Assembly: GCF_004784465.1 (NCBI RefSeq)
Contig: NZ_SRRU01000001.1
Span: 124,001-188,000 of the forward strand
Source: Streptomyces griseoluteus
GTDB lineage: Bacteria; Actinomycetota; Actinomycetes; Streptomycetales; Streptomycetaceae
Length of the DNA: 64,000 bases
Reading direction: 5' to 3'
Numbering within the stretch: position 1 is the stretch's first letter; each line of letters starts with the position of its first letter. Under the pieces are notes generated by a model. It saw nothing but the letters and a program-made list of their open reading frames with translations, was not told where the DNA came from and ran no database searches. Positions 39,381 through 50,811 of this stretch are shown piece by piece. The position numbers and the translations under genes were made by a program.

Positions 39381-41507
39381 ATGGCTACCACTTCACTTGA
39401 CCTGGCCAGGGTCCGCAACATCGGGATCATGGCCCACATCGACGCGGGCAAGACGACCACCACCGAGCGGATCCTGTTCTACACCGGTGTGTCGTACAAG
39501 ATCGGTGAGGTCCACGACGGCGCCGCCACGATGGACTGGATGGAGCAGGAGCAGGAGCGTGGCATCACGATCACGTCCGCTGCGACGACCTGCCACTGGC
39601 CTCTCGAGGGCAGTGACTACACCATCAACATCATCGACACCCCGGGTCACGTCGACTTCACCGTCGAGGTGGAGCGTTCGCTCCGCGTGCTCGACGGCGC
39701 CGTGACGGTGTTCGACGGTGTCGCCGGTGTGGAGCCGCAGTCCGAGACGGTGTGGCGTCAGGCCGACCGTTACGGCGTGCCGCGCATCTGCTTCGTCAAC
39801 AAGCTGGACCGTACCGGCGCCGAGTTCCACCGCTGTGTGGACATGATCTCGGACCGCCTGGGCGCCCAGCCGCTCGTCATGCAGCTCCCGATCGGTGCCG
39901 AGGCGGACTTCAAGGGCGTCATCGACCTGGTCCGCATGAAGGCGCTCGTGTGGTCCGCCGAGGCGGCCAAGGGCGAGATGTACGACACCGTCGACATCCC
40001 GGCCACGCACACCGAGGCCGCCGAGGAATGGCGCGCCAAGCTGGTCGAGGCCGTCGCGGAGAACGACGAAGAGATCATGGAGCTGTACCTGGAGGGCGAG
40101 GAGCCCACCGAGGAGCAGCTGTACGCCGCGATCCGTCGTATCACCATCGCGTCCGGCAAGTCCGAGGGCACCACGGTCACCCCGGTGTTCTGCGGTACCG
40201 CGTTCAAGAACAAGGGCGTCCAGCCCCTGCTCGACGCGGTCGTGCGCTACCTGCCGACCCCGCTCGACGTCGAGGCCATCGAGGGCCACGACGTCAAGGA
40301 CCCCGAGGTCGTCGTCAAGCGCAAGCCGTCCGAGGACGAGCCGCTGTCCGCGCTCGCGTTCAAGATCATGAGCGACCCGCACCTGGGCAAGCTCACCTTC
40401 GTCCGGGTCTACTCGGGCCGCCTGGAGTCCGGCACCTCGGTGCTGAACTCCGTCAAGGGCAAGAAGGAGCGCATCGGCAAGATCTACCGCATGCACGCGA
40501 ACAAGCGTGAGGAGATCGAGTCGGTGGGCGCCGGCGACATCGTCGCCGTCATGGGCCTGAAGCAGACCACCACCGGTGAGACGCTGTCCGACGACAAGAA
40601 CCCGGTGATCCTGGAGTCCATGGACTTCCCGGCGCCGGTGATCCAGGTCGCCATCGAGCCCAAGTCCAAGGGTGACCAGGAGAAGCTGGGTGTCGCCATC
40701 CAGCGTCTCGCGGAGGAGGACCCCTCCTTCCAGGTCCACTCGGACGAGGAGACCGGCCAGACCATCATCGGCGGTATGGGCGAGCTGCACCTCGAGGTGC
40801 TGGTCGACCGCATGCGCCGTGAGTTCAAGGTCGAGGCAAACGTCGGCAAGCCGCAGGTCGCGTACCGCGAGACGATCCGCAAGGGCGTCGAGCGTCACGA
40901 CTACACCCACAAGAAGCAGACCGGTGGTACCGGTCAGTTCGCGAAGGTGCAGATCGCGATCGAGCCCATCGAGGGCGGCGACGCGTCGTACGAGTTCGTG
41001 AACAAGGTCACCGGTGGCCGCATCCCGAAGGAGTACATCCCTTCGGTGGACGCCGGTGCGCAGGAGGCCATGCAGTTCGGCATCCTGGCCGGCTACGAGA
41101 TGACGGGCGTCCGCGTCATTCTTCTCGACGGTGGCTACCACGAGGTCGACTCCTCCGAGCTCGCCTTCAAGATCGCCGGTTCGCAGGCCTTCAAGGAGGC
41201 CGCGCGCAAGGCTTCGCCCGTGCTCCTCGAGCCCATGATGGCCGTCGAGGTCACCACGCCCGAGGACTACATGGGTGAGGTCATCGGCGACATCAACTCC
41301 CGCCGTGGCCAGATCCAGGCCATGGAGGAGCGGGCCGGTGCCCGCGTCGTGAAGGGCCTCGTGCCCCTCTCGGAGATGTTCGGCTACGTCGGAGACCTCC
41401 GCAGCAAGACCTCGGGTCGCGCAAGCTACTCGATGCAGTTCGACTCCTACGCCGAGGTTCCCCGGAACGTCGCCGAGGAGATCATCGCGAAGGCCAAGGG
41501 CGAGTAA
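39381..41507 (+). CDS. fusA: elongation factor G
   Basis: GTPase that drives translocation. The 708-residue product has G1 [13 protein letters not shown]2 region [13 protein letters not shown]3 DTPGHVDF and G4 [10 protein letters not shown]. Domains II-V follow, including the domain IV block [18 protein letters not shown]. Start ATG 39381 follows GAGAGAAGA. It lies 39 bases after rpsG in the str operon. Confidence 0.97.
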   Translation: MATTSLDLARVRNIGIMAHIDAGKTTTTERILFYTGVSYKIGEVHDGAATMDWMEQEQERGITITSAATTCHWPLEGSDYTINIIDTPGHVDFTVEVERSLRVLDGAVTVFDGVAGVEPQSETVWRQADRYGVPRICFVNKLDRTGAEFHRCVDMISDRLGAQPLVMQLPIGAEADFKGVIDLVRMKALVWSAEAAKGEMYDTVDIPATHTEAAEEWRAKLVEAVAENDEEIMELYLEGEEPTEEQLYAAIRRITIASGKSEGTTVTPVFCGTAFKNKGVQPLLDAVVRYLPTPLDVEAIEGHDVKDPEVVVKRKPSEDEPLSALAFKIMSDPHLGKLTFVRVYSGRLESGTSVLNSVKGKKERIGKIYRMHANKREEIESVGAGDIVAVMGLKQTTTGETLSDDKNPVILESMDFPAPVIQVAIEPKSKGDQEKLGVAIQRLAEEDPSFQVHSDEETGQTIIGGMGELHLEVLVDRMRREFKVEANVGKPQVAYRETIRKGVERHDYTHKKQTGGTGQFAKVQIAIEPIEGGDASYEFVNKVTGGRIPKEYIPSVDAGAQEAMQFGILAGYEMTGVRVILLDGGYHEVDSSELAFKIAGSQAFKEAARKASPVLLEPMMAVEVTTPEDYMGEVIGDINSRRGQIQAMEERAGARVVKGLVPLSEMFGYVGDLRSKTSGRASYSMQFDSYAEVPRNVAEEIIAKAKGE

Positions 41508-41534
41508 CGCACCCCGTTTACACGCTTTAGGCTT

Positions 41535-41556
41535 GACACCGACCGTCGGGGTCGGA
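41535..41556 (+). promoter_or_regulatory. ribosomal-operon leader hairpin element, tuf copy
   Basis: GACAC runs into a hairpin CCGACC-GTCGG-GGTCGG, closely matching the elements before rpsL and rpsJ. TTGACA at 41533-41538 overlaps it and could also be the -35 of an internal tuf promoter, but no good -10 follows. It lies about 94 bases before the tuf start. Confidence 0.6.
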
Positions 41557-41649
41557 CCACTCGGAAAGATCCCGGCGGGCGGCATCCCAGCAAAGATCAC
41601 CTGGCGCCGATGAGTAAGGCGTACCAGAACCACTCCACAGGAGGACCCA

Positions 41650-42843
<1,194 letters not shown>

Positions 42844-42875
42844 GTACCCCTTGCTTGAGGGTCGTTGACTGACCC

Positions 42876-42913
42876 AGAGAGGCCCGCACGACTCCGGTCG
42901 CGCGGGCCTCTCT
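42876..42913 (+). terminator. tuf terminator
   Basis: AGAGAGGCCCG pairs with CGGGCCTCTCT (42876-42913), followed by GCTGTT. It starts 32 bases after the tuf stop. Confidence 0.85.
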
Positions 42914-43136
42914 GCTGTTCCGTGAGCGGGGCGTACAGCGACGCCCAGGCGCCGCACAGGGCGTTGAAGCGGGGGAGTGGGTCGGGACCACAGGGGTGGG
43001 CACCAACTGCCCGTGGACGGACGGCCGTGGACAGCGCCGGTGTCCCCGGCCGCAGTTTCCGTTACTTCGTCCTGCTTCGTGGCCGGTTCGCCTTCACCTG
43101 GCGGGAGTTGAGAGGGAGACCGAGGGCGCGGGGAGT
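42914..43136. other. intergenic region between tuf and the S10 promoter
   Basis: No gene can be supported. Short frames on both strands lack ribosome sites and family motifs. The next 400 bases hold the S10 promoter and a long leader. Confidence 0.5.
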
Positions 43137-43164
43137 TTGACCTGCGTCACTATCGGGGTAATCT
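43137..43164 (+). promoter_or_regulatory. S10 operon promoter
   Basis: TTGACC (43137-43142), a 16-base spacer and TAATCT (43159-43164). TACTCG a few bases on is an alternative -10. The leader to rpsJ would be about 365 bases. Confidence 0.6.
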
Positions 43165-43445
43165 ACTCGGCTCGATTGGCCAGGGGGGTAGGCCATATGG
43201 CAGACTGTCCGAGTTGCTCGGTCGAGTGTTGATGCTGCGCGCCTCCCGCCGGGAGGACCGGAAGCGAGTCCCACAGTACTCGTCAACCCCCTGGGGTTGG
43301 ACGTACGGGAATCTTCCGGGAAGCGTGGGCGCAATACCGACCAGGCGCCCGGTGGGCCTTCCGCCCCCGGCCCGCGGTTCCGGCAGGGCCGTGTGCATTC
43401 CCTGGAGGGATGTTCCAGTGATGGGCATCCGCGTCAGCGGCAGTG

Positions 43446-43472
43446 CGACACGCCCGACCGCGTGGGTCGGAG
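43446..43472 (+). promoter_or_regulatory. ribosomal-operon leader hairpin element, rpsJ copy
   Basis: CGACAC, two bases, CCGACC-GCGTG-GGTCGG, AG: 26 of 27 bases equal the rpsL copy at 38422-38448. It ends 62 bases before the rpsJ start. Confidence 0.75.
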
Positions 43473-43534
43473 AGAAGGCAGTGTGAAACTGCCGGGTTCC
43501 AGAGCGTGAGAGAAGACAGGACTACTGAGTAGCC

Positions 43535-43843
43535 ATGGCGGGACAGAAGATCCGCATCCGGCTCAAGGCCTACGACCACGAGGTCATCGACTCCTCGGCG
43601 AAGAAGATCGTCGAGACGGTGACCCGCACTGGTGCGTCGGTCGCGGGCCCGGTGCCGCTGCCCACTGAGAAGAACGTGTACTGCGTCATCAAGTCGCCGC
43701 ACAAGTACAAGGACTCGCGCGAGCACTTCGAGATGCGCACGCACAAGCGCCTGATCGACATCCTCGACCCGACGCCCAAGACCGTTGACTCCCTGATGCG
43801 ACTCGACCTCCCGGCCGGTGTCGACATCGAGATCAAGCTCTAA
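43535..43843 (+). CDS. rpsJ: 30S ribosomal protein S10
   Basis: S10 is part of the 30S head and, with NusB, of antitermination complexes. The 102-residue product reads [20 protein letters not shown] and contains [20 protein letters not shown], both diagnostic. ATG 43535. First gene of the S10 cluster, preceded by a long leader; rplC follows after 17 bases. Confidence 0.97.
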   Translation: MAGQKIRIRLKAYDHEVIDSSAKKIVETVTRTGASVAGPVPLPTEKNVYCVIKSPHKYKDSREHFEMRTHKRLIDILDPTPKTVDSLMRLDLPAGVDIEIKL

Positions 43844-43860
43844 GGGTCGGTGATCTGAGA

Positions 43861-44505
43861 ATGGCTAAGCAGATCAAGGGCATCCTGGGCGAGAAGCTCG
43901 GCATGACGCAGGTGTGGGACGAGAACAACCGTGTTGTTCCGGTCACCGTCGTCAAGGCCGGCCCCAACGTCGTCACCCAGGTCCGTACGAACGACGTCGA
44001 CGGCTACGAGTCGGTCCAGATCGCCTTCGGCGAGATCGACCCGCGCAAGGTGAACAAGCCCCTCAAGGGCCACTTCGCCAAGGCCGACGTCACCCCGCGC
44101 CGCCACCTGGTGGAGCTCCGCACCTCCGACGCCAGCGACTACACGCTGGGCCAGGAGATCACTGCCGAGGTCTTCGAGTCGGGCGTCAAGGTCGACGTCA
44201 CCGCGAAGAGCAAGGGCAAGGGCTTCGCCGGTGTCATGAAGCGCCACAACTTCAAGGGTGGCAAGGCGTCCCACGGTGCCCACCGTGTGCACCGCATGCC
44301 CGGTTCCATCGGTGGCTGTGCCACCCCCGGTCGTGTCTTCAAGGGCATGCGCATGGCGGGTCGCATGGGCAACGAGCGGGTCACCACCCAGAACCTGACC
44401 GTTCACGCCGTTGACGCGGAGAAGGGCCTGCTCCTCATCAAGGGCGCGGTTCCTGGTCCGAACGGCGGCCTCGTCCTGGTCCGCACCGCGGCCAAGGGGG
44501 CCTGA
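43861..44505 (+). CDS. rplC: 50S ribosomal protein L3
   Basis: Early-assembly protein near the peptidyl transferase centre, 214 residues. It starts [20 protein letters not shown] and contains [18 protein letters not shown] and [20 protein letters not shown], the finger loop that reaches the centre. ATG 43861; the site is weak, and coupling to rpsJ is probable. Confidence 0.97.
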   Translation: MAKQIKGILGEKLGMTQVWDENNRVVPVTVVKAGPNVVTQVRTNDVDGYESVQIAFGEIDPRKVNKPLKGHFAKADVTPRRHLVELRTSDASDYTLGQEITAEVFESGVKVDVTAKSKGKGFAGVMKRHNFKGGKASHGAHRVHRMPGSIGGCATPGRVFKGMRMAGRMGNERVTTQNLTVHAVDAEKGLLLIKGAVPGPNGGLVLVRTAAKGA

Positions 44506-44510
44506 GGACT

Positions 44511-45167
44511 ATGAGCACCATTGACATTCTGTCGCCCTCCGGCGACAACGCCGGGACCGTAGAGCTCCCGGCCGAGATCTTCGACGTCGAGAAGATCAGC
44601 GTTCCGCTGCTTCACCAGGTCGTCGTCGCGCAGCTTGCCGCCGCCCGTCAGGGCACGCACAAGGTCAAGCGTCGTGGCGAGGTCCGCGGTGGCGGTAGGA
44701 AGCCCTACCGTCAGAAGGGCACCGGCCGCGCGCGCCAGGGTTCGACCCGTGCGCCGCAGTTCGCCGGCGGTGGCGTCGTCCACGGCCCCACGCCGCGTGA
44801 CTACTCGCAGCGGACCCCCAAGAAGATGAAGGCCGCGGCCCTGCGCCACGCCCTCACCGACCGGGCCCGCAACGCTCGTATCCACGTCATCACCGGCGTG
44901 GTCGAGGGCGACACCCCCTCCACCAAGGCCGCGAAGAGCTTCCTCGGCAAGGTCAGCGAGCGCAAGAACGTGCTCCTGGTCATCGAGCGCTCCGACGAGG
45001 CCGCGCTGCTTTCCGCGCGCAACCTGCCCCAGGTCCACATCCTGGAGCCGGGCCAGCTGAACACGTACGACGTTCTCGTCTCGGACGACGTGGTCTTCAC
45101 CCAGGCCGCTTTCGAGTCCTTCGTGTCCGGCCCGAAGGCCAATGACACCGAAGGGAGCGAAGCCTGA
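44511..45167 (+). CDS. rplD: 50S ribosomal protein L4
   Basis: Lines the peptide exit tunnel. The 218-residue product includes [20 protein letters not shown] then [18 protein letters not shown], the tunnel loop tied to macrolide sensitivity. In E. coli L4 represses the S10 operon; no matching leader structure was recognised here. Five bases separate it from rplC, and its TGA shares a base with the rplW ATG. Confidence 0.96.
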   Translation: MSTIDILSPSGDNAGTVELPAEIFDVEKISVPLLHQVVVAQLAAARQGTHKVKRRGEVRGGGRKPYRQKGTGRARQGSTRAPQFAGGGVVHGPTPRDYSQRTPKKMKAAALRHALTDRARNARIHVITGVVEGDTPSTKAAKSFLGKVSERKNVLLVIERSDEAALLSARNLPQVHILEPGQLNTYDVLVSDDVVFTQAAFESFVSGPKANDTEGSEA

Positions 45168-45586
45168 TGGCTACGCGCCACCCGAGCATCGCCTCGAAGG
45201 CCGCCAAGGCCGCCAAGGCCGCGCGCGTCGCCAAGGCGAAGCGTCACGCCACCGAGGGCAAGAACACCGTCGAGACCCCGCTGAGCAAGTCCTTCACGGA
45301 CCCCCGTGACGTGCTGCTCAAGCCGGTCGTCTCGGAGAAGAGCTACGCGCTCCTCGACGAGGGCAAGTACACGTTCATCGTCGCCCCCAACGCCAACAAG
45401 ACCCAGATCAAGCAGGCCGTCCAGGCGGTCTTCGACGTCAAGGTCACCGGGGTCAACACGATCAACCGCCAGGGCAAGCGCAAGCGCACGAAGACCGGTT
45501 TCGGTCAGCGTGCCGGCAGCAAGCGTGCGATCGTGACCCTCGCCGAGGGCGACCGTATCGACATCTTCGGCGGTCCGACCGCCTGA
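45167..45586 (+). CDS. rplW: 50S ribosomal protein L23
   Basis: Sits at the tunnel exit and docks trigger factor and SRP. The 139-residue protein has an extra N-terminal basic region of about 35 residues ([19 protein letters not shown]) before the core [20 protein letters not shown]. The core then has [20 protein letters not shown]. The extension is typical of Streptomyces. One-base overlap with rplD. Confidence 0.95.
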   Translation: MATRHPSIASKAAKAAKAARVAKAKRHATEGKNTVETPLSKSFTDPRDVLLKPVVSEKSYALLDEGKYTFIVAPNANKTQIKQAVQAVFDVKVTGVNTINRQGKRKRTKTGFGQRAGSKRAIVTLAEGDRIDIFGGPTA

Positions 45587-45626
45587 CGGCGGTCTGGATC
45601 GTCCGATATCGGACGAGGACTGAGAA

Positions 45627-46463
45627 ATGGGAATCCGCAAGTACAAGCCGACTACGCCGGGCCGTCGTGGCGCCAGCGTCGCCGACTTCGTCGAGGTCAC
45701 GCGGTCCACGCCGGAGAAGTCGCTGGTCCGCCCCCTGCACAGCAAGGGCGGCCGTAACAACGCCGGTCGTGTGACCGTTCGCCACCAGGGTGGCGGACAC
45801 AAGCGCGCCTTCCGAGTGATCGACTTCCGTCGTCACGACAAGGACGGCGTGCCGGCGAAGGTCGCGCACATCGAGTACGACCCCAACCGCACCGCGCGCA
45901 TCGCGCTGCTGCACTACGCGGACGGCGAGAAGCGCTACATCCTCGCCCCGCGCAACCTGCAGCAGGGCGACCGCGTCGAGAACGGTCCGGGCGCCGACAT
46001 CAAGCCGGGCAACAACCTGGCGCTCCGCAACATCCCGGTCGGTACCACGATCCACGCGATCGAGCTCCGTCCCGGTGGCGGTGCCAAGTTCGCCCGCTCC
46101 GCCGGTGCGTCCGTGCAGCTCCTTGCGAAGGAGGGCTCCATGGCCCACCTCCGCATGCCGTCCGGCGAGATCCGTCTCGTCGACGTGCGCTGCCGCGCCA
46201 CCGTCGGTGAGGTCGGCAACGCCGAGCAGAGCAACATCAACTGGGGTAAGGCCGGCCGTAAGCGGTGGCTGGGCGTTCGCCCGACCGTCCGTGGTGTGGT
46301 CATGAACCCGGTCGACCACCCGCACGGTGGTGGTGAGGGCCGGACCTCCGGTGGTCGCCACCCTGTGTCCCCGTGGGGCAAGAAGGAAGGCCGTACTCGT
46401 TCGCCCAAGAAGGCGTCGAACAAGTACATCGTCCGCCGCCGCAAGACGAACAAGAAGCGCTAA
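45627..46463 (+). CDS. rplB: 50S ribosomal protein L2
   Basis: Large, conserved protein needed for peptidyl transferase function and subunit joining. It has 278 residues: [20 protein letters not shown], then [20 protein letters not shown] with the near-universal histidine loop, then the basic [18 protein letters not shown] tail. ATG 45627 follows GAGGACTGAG. Confidence 0.97.
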   Translation: MGIRKYKPTTPGRRGASVADFVEVTRSTPEKSLVRPLHSKGGRNNAGRVTVRHQGGGHKRAFRVIDFRRHDKDGVPAKVAHIEYDPNRTARIALLHYADGEKRYILAPRNLQQGDRVENGPGADIKPGNNLALRNIPVGTTIHAIELRPGGGAKFARSAGASVQLLAKEGSMAHLRMPSGEIRLVDVRCRATVGEVGNAEQSNINWGKAGRKRWLGVRPTVRGVVMNPVDHPHGGGEGRTSGGRHPVSPWGKKEGRTRSPKKASNKYIVRRRKTNKKR

Positions 46464-46475
46464 GGACGGGTTGAG

Positions 46476-46757
46476 ATGCCTCGTAGCTTGAAGAAGGGAC
46501 CCTTCGTCGACGACCACCTGATCAAGAAGGTGGACGTCCAGAACGAAGCCGGTTCCAAGAACGTCATCAAGACCTGGTCCCGTCGCTCGATGATCGTCCC
46601 GGCGATGCTGGGCCACACGATCGCGGTGCACAACGGCAAGACCCACATCCCGGTGTTCGTCACCGAGTCGATGGTCGGCCACAAGCTCGGCGAGTTCTCG
46701 CCGACCCGCACCTTCCGCGGCCACGTCAAGGACGACCGGAAGTCGAAGCGCCGCTAG
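46476..46757 (+). CDS. rpsS: 30S ribosomal protein S19
   Basis: Head protein of the small subunit, 93 residues: [20 protein letters not shown] at the start, [20 protein letters not shown] in the middle and [20 protein letters not shown] at the end. It lies 12 bases after rplB in the S10 cluster. Confidence 0.97.
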   Translation: MPRSLKKGPFVDDHLIKKVDVQNEAGSKNVIKTWSRRSMIVPAMLGHTIAVHNGKTHIPVFVTESMVGHKLGEFSPTRTFRGHVKDDRKSKRR

Positions 46758-46801
46758 TAGCGGATCGCATTCAGACACGTAAGTAACTGAGAGGGACAAC
46801 C

Positions 46802-47149
46802 ATGGAAGCCAGGGCCCAGGCGCGGTACATCCGCGTTACGCCCATGAAGGCCCGCCGCGTGGTGGACCTTATCCGTGGCATGGATGCCACGGAGGCTCAG
46901 GCTGTTCTGCGATTCGCTCCGCAGGCAGCCTCCGTGCCGGTCGGCAAGGTGCTCGACAGCGCCATCGCCAACGCCGCGCACAACTACGACCACACCGACG
47001 CCGACAGCCTCTTCATTTCCGAGGCCTACGTCGACGAGGGCCCGACCCTGAAGCGGTTCCGGCCGCGCGCCCAGGGCCGTGCCTACCGGATCCGCAAGCG
47101 GACCAGCCACATCACCGTGGTCGTCAGCAGCAAGGAAGGAACCCGGTAA
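46802..47149 (+). CDS. rplV: 50S ribosomal protein L22
   Basis: Tunnel constriction protein. The 115-residue product contains [19 protein letters not shown] and the beta-hairpin [20 protein letters not shown], the site of macrolide-resistance changes; the hairpin here looks wild type. ATG 46802 follows GAGAGGGACAACC. Its TAA shares a base with the rpsC ATG. Confidence 0.97.
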   Translation: MEARAQARYIRVTPMKARRVVDLIRGMDATEAQAVLRFAPQAASVPVGKVLDSAIANAAHNYDHTDADSLFISEAYVDEGPTLKRFRPRAQGRAYRIRKRTSHITVVVSSKEGTR

Positions 47150-47979
47150 TGGGCCAGAAGGTAAACCCGCACGGGTTCCGGCTCGGTGTCACGACCGACT
47201 TCAAGTCGCGTTGGTACGCCGACAAGCTGTACAAGGACTACGTCAAGGAAGACGTGGCCATCCGTCGCATGCTGACGCAGGGCATGGAGCGCGCGGGCAT
47301 CTCCAAGGTGGAGATCGAGCGCACCCGTGACCGTGTCCGCGTCGACATCCACACCGCGCGTCCGGGCATCGTCATCGGCCGCCGCGGTGCGGAGGCCGAC
47401 AAGATCCGCGGTCAGCTGGAGAAGCTGACGGGCAAGCAGGTCCAGCTGAACATCCTCGAGGTCAAGAACCCCGAGACGGACGCTCAGCTCGTGGCCCAGG
47501 CCGTCGCCGAGCAGCTTTCCTCGCGTGTCTCCTTCCGCCGTGCCATGCGCAAGAGCATGCAGTCGGCGATGAAGGCCGGCGCCAAGGGCATCAAGATCCA
47601 GTGCGGTGGCCGCCTCGGTGGCGCCGAGATGTCCCGCTCGGAGTTCTACCGCGAGGGCCGTGTGCCCCTGCACACGCTCCGCGCGAACGTGGACTACGGC
47701 TTCTTCGAGGCCAAGACGACCTTCGGCCGCATCGGCGTGAAGGTCTGGATCTACAAGGGCGACGTCAAGAACATCGCCGAGGTCCGCGCCGAGAACGCTG
47801 CGGCCCGTGCGGGTAACCGCCCGGCCCGTGGCGGCGCCGACCGCCCGGCCCGTGGTGGCCGTGGTGGCGAGCGTGGCGGGCGCGGTCGCAAGCCGCAGCA
47901 GGCTGCCGGCGCCGAGGCCCCCAAGGCCGAGGCTCCCGCTGCCGCCGCTCCGGCTGAGAGCACCGGAACGGAGGCCTGA
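47149..47979 (+). CDS. rpsC: 30S ribosomal protein S3
   Basis: mRNA-entry helicase protein of the 30S head. The 276-residue product starts [20 protein letters not shown] and has the KH domain motif [19 protein letters not shown]. Its C-terminal ~60 residues are an Arg/Gly-rich then Ala/Pro-rich tail ([15 protein letters not shown]) longer than in E. coli and usual for actinobacteria. One-base overlap with rplV. Confidence 0.96.
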   Translation: MGQKVNPHGFRLGVTTDFKSRWYADKLYKDYVKEDVAIRRMLTQGMERAGISKVEIERTRDRVRVDIHTARPGIVIGRRGAEADKIRGQLEKLTGKQVQLNILEVKNPETDAQLVAQAVAEQLSSRVSFRRAMRKSMQSAMKAGAKGIKIQCGGRLGGAEMSRSEFYREGRVPLHTLRANVDYGFFEAKTTFGRIGVKVWIYKGDVKNIAEVRAENAAARAGNRPARGGADRPARGGRGGERGGRGRKPQQAAGAEAPKAEAPAAAAPAESTGTEA

Positions 47980-47984
47980 CCGTC

Positions 47985-48404
47985 ATGCTGATCCCCCGTA
48001 GGGTCAAGCACCGCAAGCAGCACCACCCGAAGCGCAGTGGTATGGCCAAGGGTGGCACGCAGGTCGCGTTCGGCGAGTACGGCATCCAGGCGCTGACCCC
48101 GGCGTATGTGACGAACCGTCAGATCGAAGCGGCTCGTATCGCCATGACCCGCCACATCAAGCGTGGCGGCAAGGTCTGGATCAACATCTACCCGGACCGT
48201 CCCCTCACCAAGAAGCCTGCCGAGACCCGCATGGGTTCCGGTAAGGGTTCCCCGGAGTGGTGGATCGCCAACGTCAAGCCCGGACGCGTCATGTTCGAGC
48301 TGTCGTACCCCAACGAGAAGATTGCGCGTGAGGCCCTCACTCGTGCGGCCCACAAGCTGCCGATGAAGTGCCGGATCGTCAAGCGCGAGGCAGGTGAAGC
48401 GTGA
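47985..48404 (+). CDS. rplP: 50S ribosomal protein L16
   Basis: Binds near the A-site tRNA elbow. It has 139 residues: [19 protein letters not shown], GDVxF-type core [20 protein letters not shown], then [23 protein letters not shown] 47985, five bases after the rpsC stop. Its TGA overlaps the rpmC ATG. Confidence 0.97.
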   Translation: MLIPRRVKHRKQHHPKRSGMAKGGTQVAFGEYGIQALTPAYVTNRQIEAARIAMTRHIKRGGKVWINIYPDRPLTKKPAETRMGSGKGSPEWWIANVKPGRVMFELSYPNEKIAREALTRAAHKLPMKCRIVKREAGEA

Positions 48405-48628
48405 TGTCGGCCGGTACCAAGGCGTCCGAGCTGCGCGAGCTGGGCAACGAGGAGCTTCTTGCGAAGCTCCGCGAGGCCAAGGAAGAGCTGTTCAATCTCC
48501 GCTTCCAGGCGGCGACTGGTCAGCTCGAGAACCACGGCCGTCTGAAGGCGGTCCGCAAGGACATCGCGCGGATCTACACCCTGATGCGCGAGCGTGAGCT
48601 GGGCATCGAGACGGTGGAGAACGCATGA
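48404..48628 (+). CDS. rpmC: 50S ribosomal protein L29
   Basis: Two-helix protein at the tunnel exit, 74 residues: [20 protein letters not shown], then the diagnostic [21 protein letters not shown] use ATG 48404, which overlaps the rplP stop; GTG 48401 directly before it is less likely. It overlaps rpsQ by four bases. Confidence 0.95.
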   Translation: MSAGTKASELRELGNEELLAKLREAKEELFNLRFQAATGQLENHGRLKAVRKDIARIYTLMRERELGIETVENA

Positions 48629-48909
48629 GCGAGAAGAACGTGACTGAGAACGCAGAGGCCCGCGGCTTCCGCAAGACCCGTGAGGGTCTCGTCGTCAGCG
48701 ACAAGATGGACAAGACCGTCGTCGTCGCCGTCGAGGACCGCGTGAAGCACGCGCTGTACGGCAAGGTCATCCGCCGTACGAACAAGCTCAAGGCCCACGA
48801 CGAGCAGAACGCCGCCGGCGTCGGCGACCGTGTCCTCCTCGCGGAGACCCGGCCGCTGTCCTCGACGAAGCGCTGGCGCATCGTCGAGATCCTCGAGAAG
48901 GCCAAGTAA
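48625..48909 (+). CDS. rpsQ: 30S ribosomal protein S17
   Basis: Small OB-fold 16S rRNA-binding protein, 94 residues. After a ~15-residue hydrophilic N-terminus the core reads [20 protein letters not shown], then [20 protein letters not shown] and [17 protein letters not shown]. Last gene of the first S10 stretch; the next gene starts after a structured 247-base gap. Confidence 0.96.
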   Translation: MSEKNVTENAEARGFRKTREGLVVSDKMDKTVVVAVEDRVKHALYGKVIRRTNKLKAHDEQNAAGVGDRVLLAETRPLSSTKRWRIVEILEKAK

Positions 48910-48912
48910 TCC

Positions 48913-48933
48913 CTGCGGGGCTTTGACCCGCAG
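48913..48933 (+). repeat. duplicated hairpin, copy 1 (rpsQ-rplN gap)
   Basis: CTGCGGG pairs with CCCGCAG over a 7-base loop. Flanks GTAAT before and AGATTCGCC after are also similar to copy 2 at 49070-49091. Confidence 0.8.
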
Positions 48934-48948
48934 ATAGATTCGCCGTCT

Positions 48949-48990
48949 CGGCGAGGGGCTCCGTGAGTCGACTCACGGGCCCCCTCGCCG
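48949..48990 (+). terminator. long hairpin after rpsQ
   Basis: CGGCGAGGGG...CGTGAGT pairs with ACTCACG...CCCCTCGCCG in a nearly perfect 20-bp stem with a minimal loop. No T run. It may terminate part of the transcripts of the S10 cluster or protect the mRNA. Confidence 0.75.
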
Positions 48991-49069
48991 GGAAACCGGT
49001 GGGGCTGCGTGAATCACCAGCGCTTGGCGCGTGTGTGACTCACGCGGCCCGCCGGGCGGCCATGTAATT

Positions 49070-49091
49070 CCTGCGGGAGTTCACCCGCAGG
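49070..49091 (+). repeat. duplicated hairpin, copy 2 (rpsQ-rplN gap)
   Basis: CCTGCGGG pairs with CCCGCAGG over a 6-base loop, preceded by GTAATT and followed by AGAGTTCCGCC. It lies 65 bases before rplN. Confidence 0.8.
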
Positions 49092-49156
49092 AGAGTTCCG
49101 CCAGGCTCTCCGGGCTCAACCCCCGGAGGGAACCGGCAGACAAACAGGAGATAGAC

Positions 49157-49525
49157 GTGATCCAGCAGGAGTCGCGGCTGCGTGTCGCCGACAACACTGG
49201 TGCGAAGGAGATCCTTTGCATCCGTGTGCTCGGTGGCTCCGGTCGCCGCTACGCGGGCATCGGTGACGTCATCGTCGCCACCGTCAAGGACGCGATCCCC
49301 GGCGGCAACGTGAAGAAGGGTGACGTCATCAAGGCGGTCATCGTTCGCACCGTCAAGGAGCGCCGCCGTCCGGACGGCTCGTACATCCGCTTCGACGAGA
49401 ACGCCGCTGTCATTCTCAAGAACGACGGCGACCCTCGCGGCACCCGTATCTTCGGCCCCGTCGGCCGTGAGCTGCGCGAGAAGAAGTTCATGAAGATCAT
49501 CTCGCTCGCGCCGGAGGTGCTGTAA
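49157..49525 (+). CDS. rplN: 50S ribosomal protein L14
   Basis: Intersubunit-bridge protein, 122 residues: [20 protein letters not shown], then [20 protein letters not shown] and [23 protein letters not shown] 49157 follows ACAGGAGATAGAC. Starts the spc cluster. Upstream in-frame codons fall in the structured gap and are not used. Confidence 0.97.
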   Translation: MIQQESRLRVADNTGAKEILCIRVLGGSGRRYAGIGDVIVATVKDAIPGGNVKKGDVIKAVIVRTVKERRRPDGSYIRFDENAAVILKNDGDPRGTRIFGPVGRELREKKFMKIISLAPEVL

Positions 49526-49527
49526 GC

Positions 49528-49851
49528 ATGAAGATCAAGAAGGGCGACCTGGTCCAGGTCATCACCGGCAAGGACAAGGGCAAGCAGGGCAAGGTCATTG
49601 CCGCTTACCCGCGCGACGAGCGTGTCCTGGTCGAGGGTGTCAACCGGGTCAAGAAGCACACCAAGGCCGGCCCCACCGCCAGCGGTTCGCAGGCGGGCGG
49701 CATCGTCACGACCGAGGCGCCCATCCACGTCTCCAACGTCCAGCTGGTCGTTGAGAAGGATGGCAACAAGGTCGTCACGCGTGTCGGCTACCGCTTCGAC
49801 GACGAAGGCAACAAGATCCGCGTTGCCAAGCGGACGGGTGAGGACATCTGA
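49528..49851 (+). CDS. rplX: 50S ribosomal protein L24
   Basis: Assembly initiator of the 50S subunit, 107 residues. A KOW motif opens the protein: [20 protein letters not shown] then [20 protein letters not shown]. Two bases separate it from rplN, and its TGA shares a base with the rplE ATG. Confidence 0.97.
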   Translation: MKIKKGDLVQVITGKDKGKQGKVIAAYPRDERVLVEGVNRVKKHTKAGPTASGSQAGGIVTTEAPIHVSNVQLVVEKDGNKVVTRVGYRFDDEGNKIRVAKRTGEDI

Positions 49852-50408
49852 TGGCTACCACCACCACTCCGCGTCTGAAGACGAAGTACCGCGAGGAGAT
49901 CGCGGGCAAGCTGCGTGACGAGTTCAAGTACGAGAACGTCATGCAGATCCCCGGCCTCGTCAAGATCGTGGTCAACATGGGTGTGGGCGACGCCGCCCGC
50001 GACTCCAAGCTGATCGAGGGCGCCATCCGCGACCTCACCACGATCACCGGTCAGAAGCCGGCCGTCACCAAGGCCCGCAAGTCCATCGCGCAGTTCAAGC
50101 TGCGCGAGGGTCAGCCGATCGGTGCCCACGTCACGCTCCGTGGCGACCGCATGTGGGAGTTCCTGGACCGCACCCTGTCGCTGGCGCTTCCGCGCATCCG
50201 CGACTTCCGCGGCCTGTCCCCCAAGCAGTTCGACGGCCGTGGCAACTACACCTTCGGTCTCACGGAGCAGGTCATGTTCCACGAGATCGACCAGGACAAG
50301 ATCGACCGCGTCCGGGGTATGGACATCACCGTGGTCACCACGGCGACCAACGACGCTGAGGGCCGCGCGCTCCTTCGTCACCTCGGCTTCCCGTTCAAGG
50401 AGGCGTGA
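49851..50408 (+). CDS. rplE: 50S ribosomal protein L5
   Basis: 5S rRNA-binding protein that contacts P-site tRNA, 185 residues. [39 protein letters not shown] and [20 protein letters not shown] are family blocks. One-base overlap with rplX; the type-Z S14 gene follows at once. Confidence 0.97.
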   Translation: MATTTTPRLKTKYREEIAGKLRDEFKYENVMQIPGLVKIVVNMGVGDAARDSKLIEGAIRDLTTITGQKPAVTKARKSIAQFKLREGQPIGAHVTLRGDRMWEFLDRTLSLALPRIRDFRGLSPKQFDGRGNYTFGLTEQVMFHEIDQDKIDRVRGMDITVVTTATNDAEGRALLRHLGFPFKEA

Positions 50409-50413
50409 GCGAG

Positions 50414-50599
50414 ATGGCGAAGAAGGCTCTTATCGCTAAGGCTGCTCGCAAGCCCAAGTTCGGTGTGCGTGGCTACACGCGCTGCCAGCGCTGCGGCCGT
50501 CCGCACTCCGTGTACCGCAAGTTCGGCCTCTGCCGCGTGTGCCTTCGTGAGATGGCTCACCGTGGCGAGCTGCCGGGCGTGACCAAGAGCTCCTGGTAA
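50414..50599 (+). CDS. rpsZ: 30S ribosomal protein S14, zinc-binding type Z
   Basis: 61 residues from ATG 50414: [20 protein letters not shown], with two CxxC pairs (CQRCG and CRVC) that bind zinc. A GTG nine bases upstream is less likely. Streptomyces usually has a zinc-free S14 elsewhere, induced under zinc limitation, so this copy is the zinc-replete form. The symbol rpsN is also used. Confidence 0.95.
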   Translation: MAKKALIAKAARKPKFGVRGYTRCQRCGRPHSVYRKFGLCRVCLREMAHRGELPGVTKSSW

Positions 50600-50811
50600 T
50601 CCCCTTAAACAGGGATTCCTGAAGCTCTCGGTAAGCAACTGGGTCGACAGGGGCCCGCCCCCACATGCCGTAGGCTTGCGGGGTCGGGCGTCTGTCGCGC
50701 CCGTACGACTTACTACGCCGTAGGTCCACCGCGCCGCACCCGTCCCGTCTCGGATCGGGGAGAGGGATGGCGCACCAGGAAACCCCGGCGAGAGAGGCCG
50801 AAGGCCAATTC

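Noticed and set aside
41533..41562. Strong internal promoter for tuf
   Set aside because: TTGACA is present, but the bases where a -10 should lie do not resemble TANNNT, and the same bases are part of the shared leader hairpin. I list it only as an alternative.
42865..43486. Several short frames between tuf and rpsJ
   Set aside because: They overlap a terminator, a promoter and the leader hairpin, and none has a plausible start signal or conserved-looking product.
50600..50811. S8/spc-type repressor target before rpsH
   Set aside because: The gap has GC-rich pairings, but I could not identify a helix resembling the S8 site of 16S rRNA.
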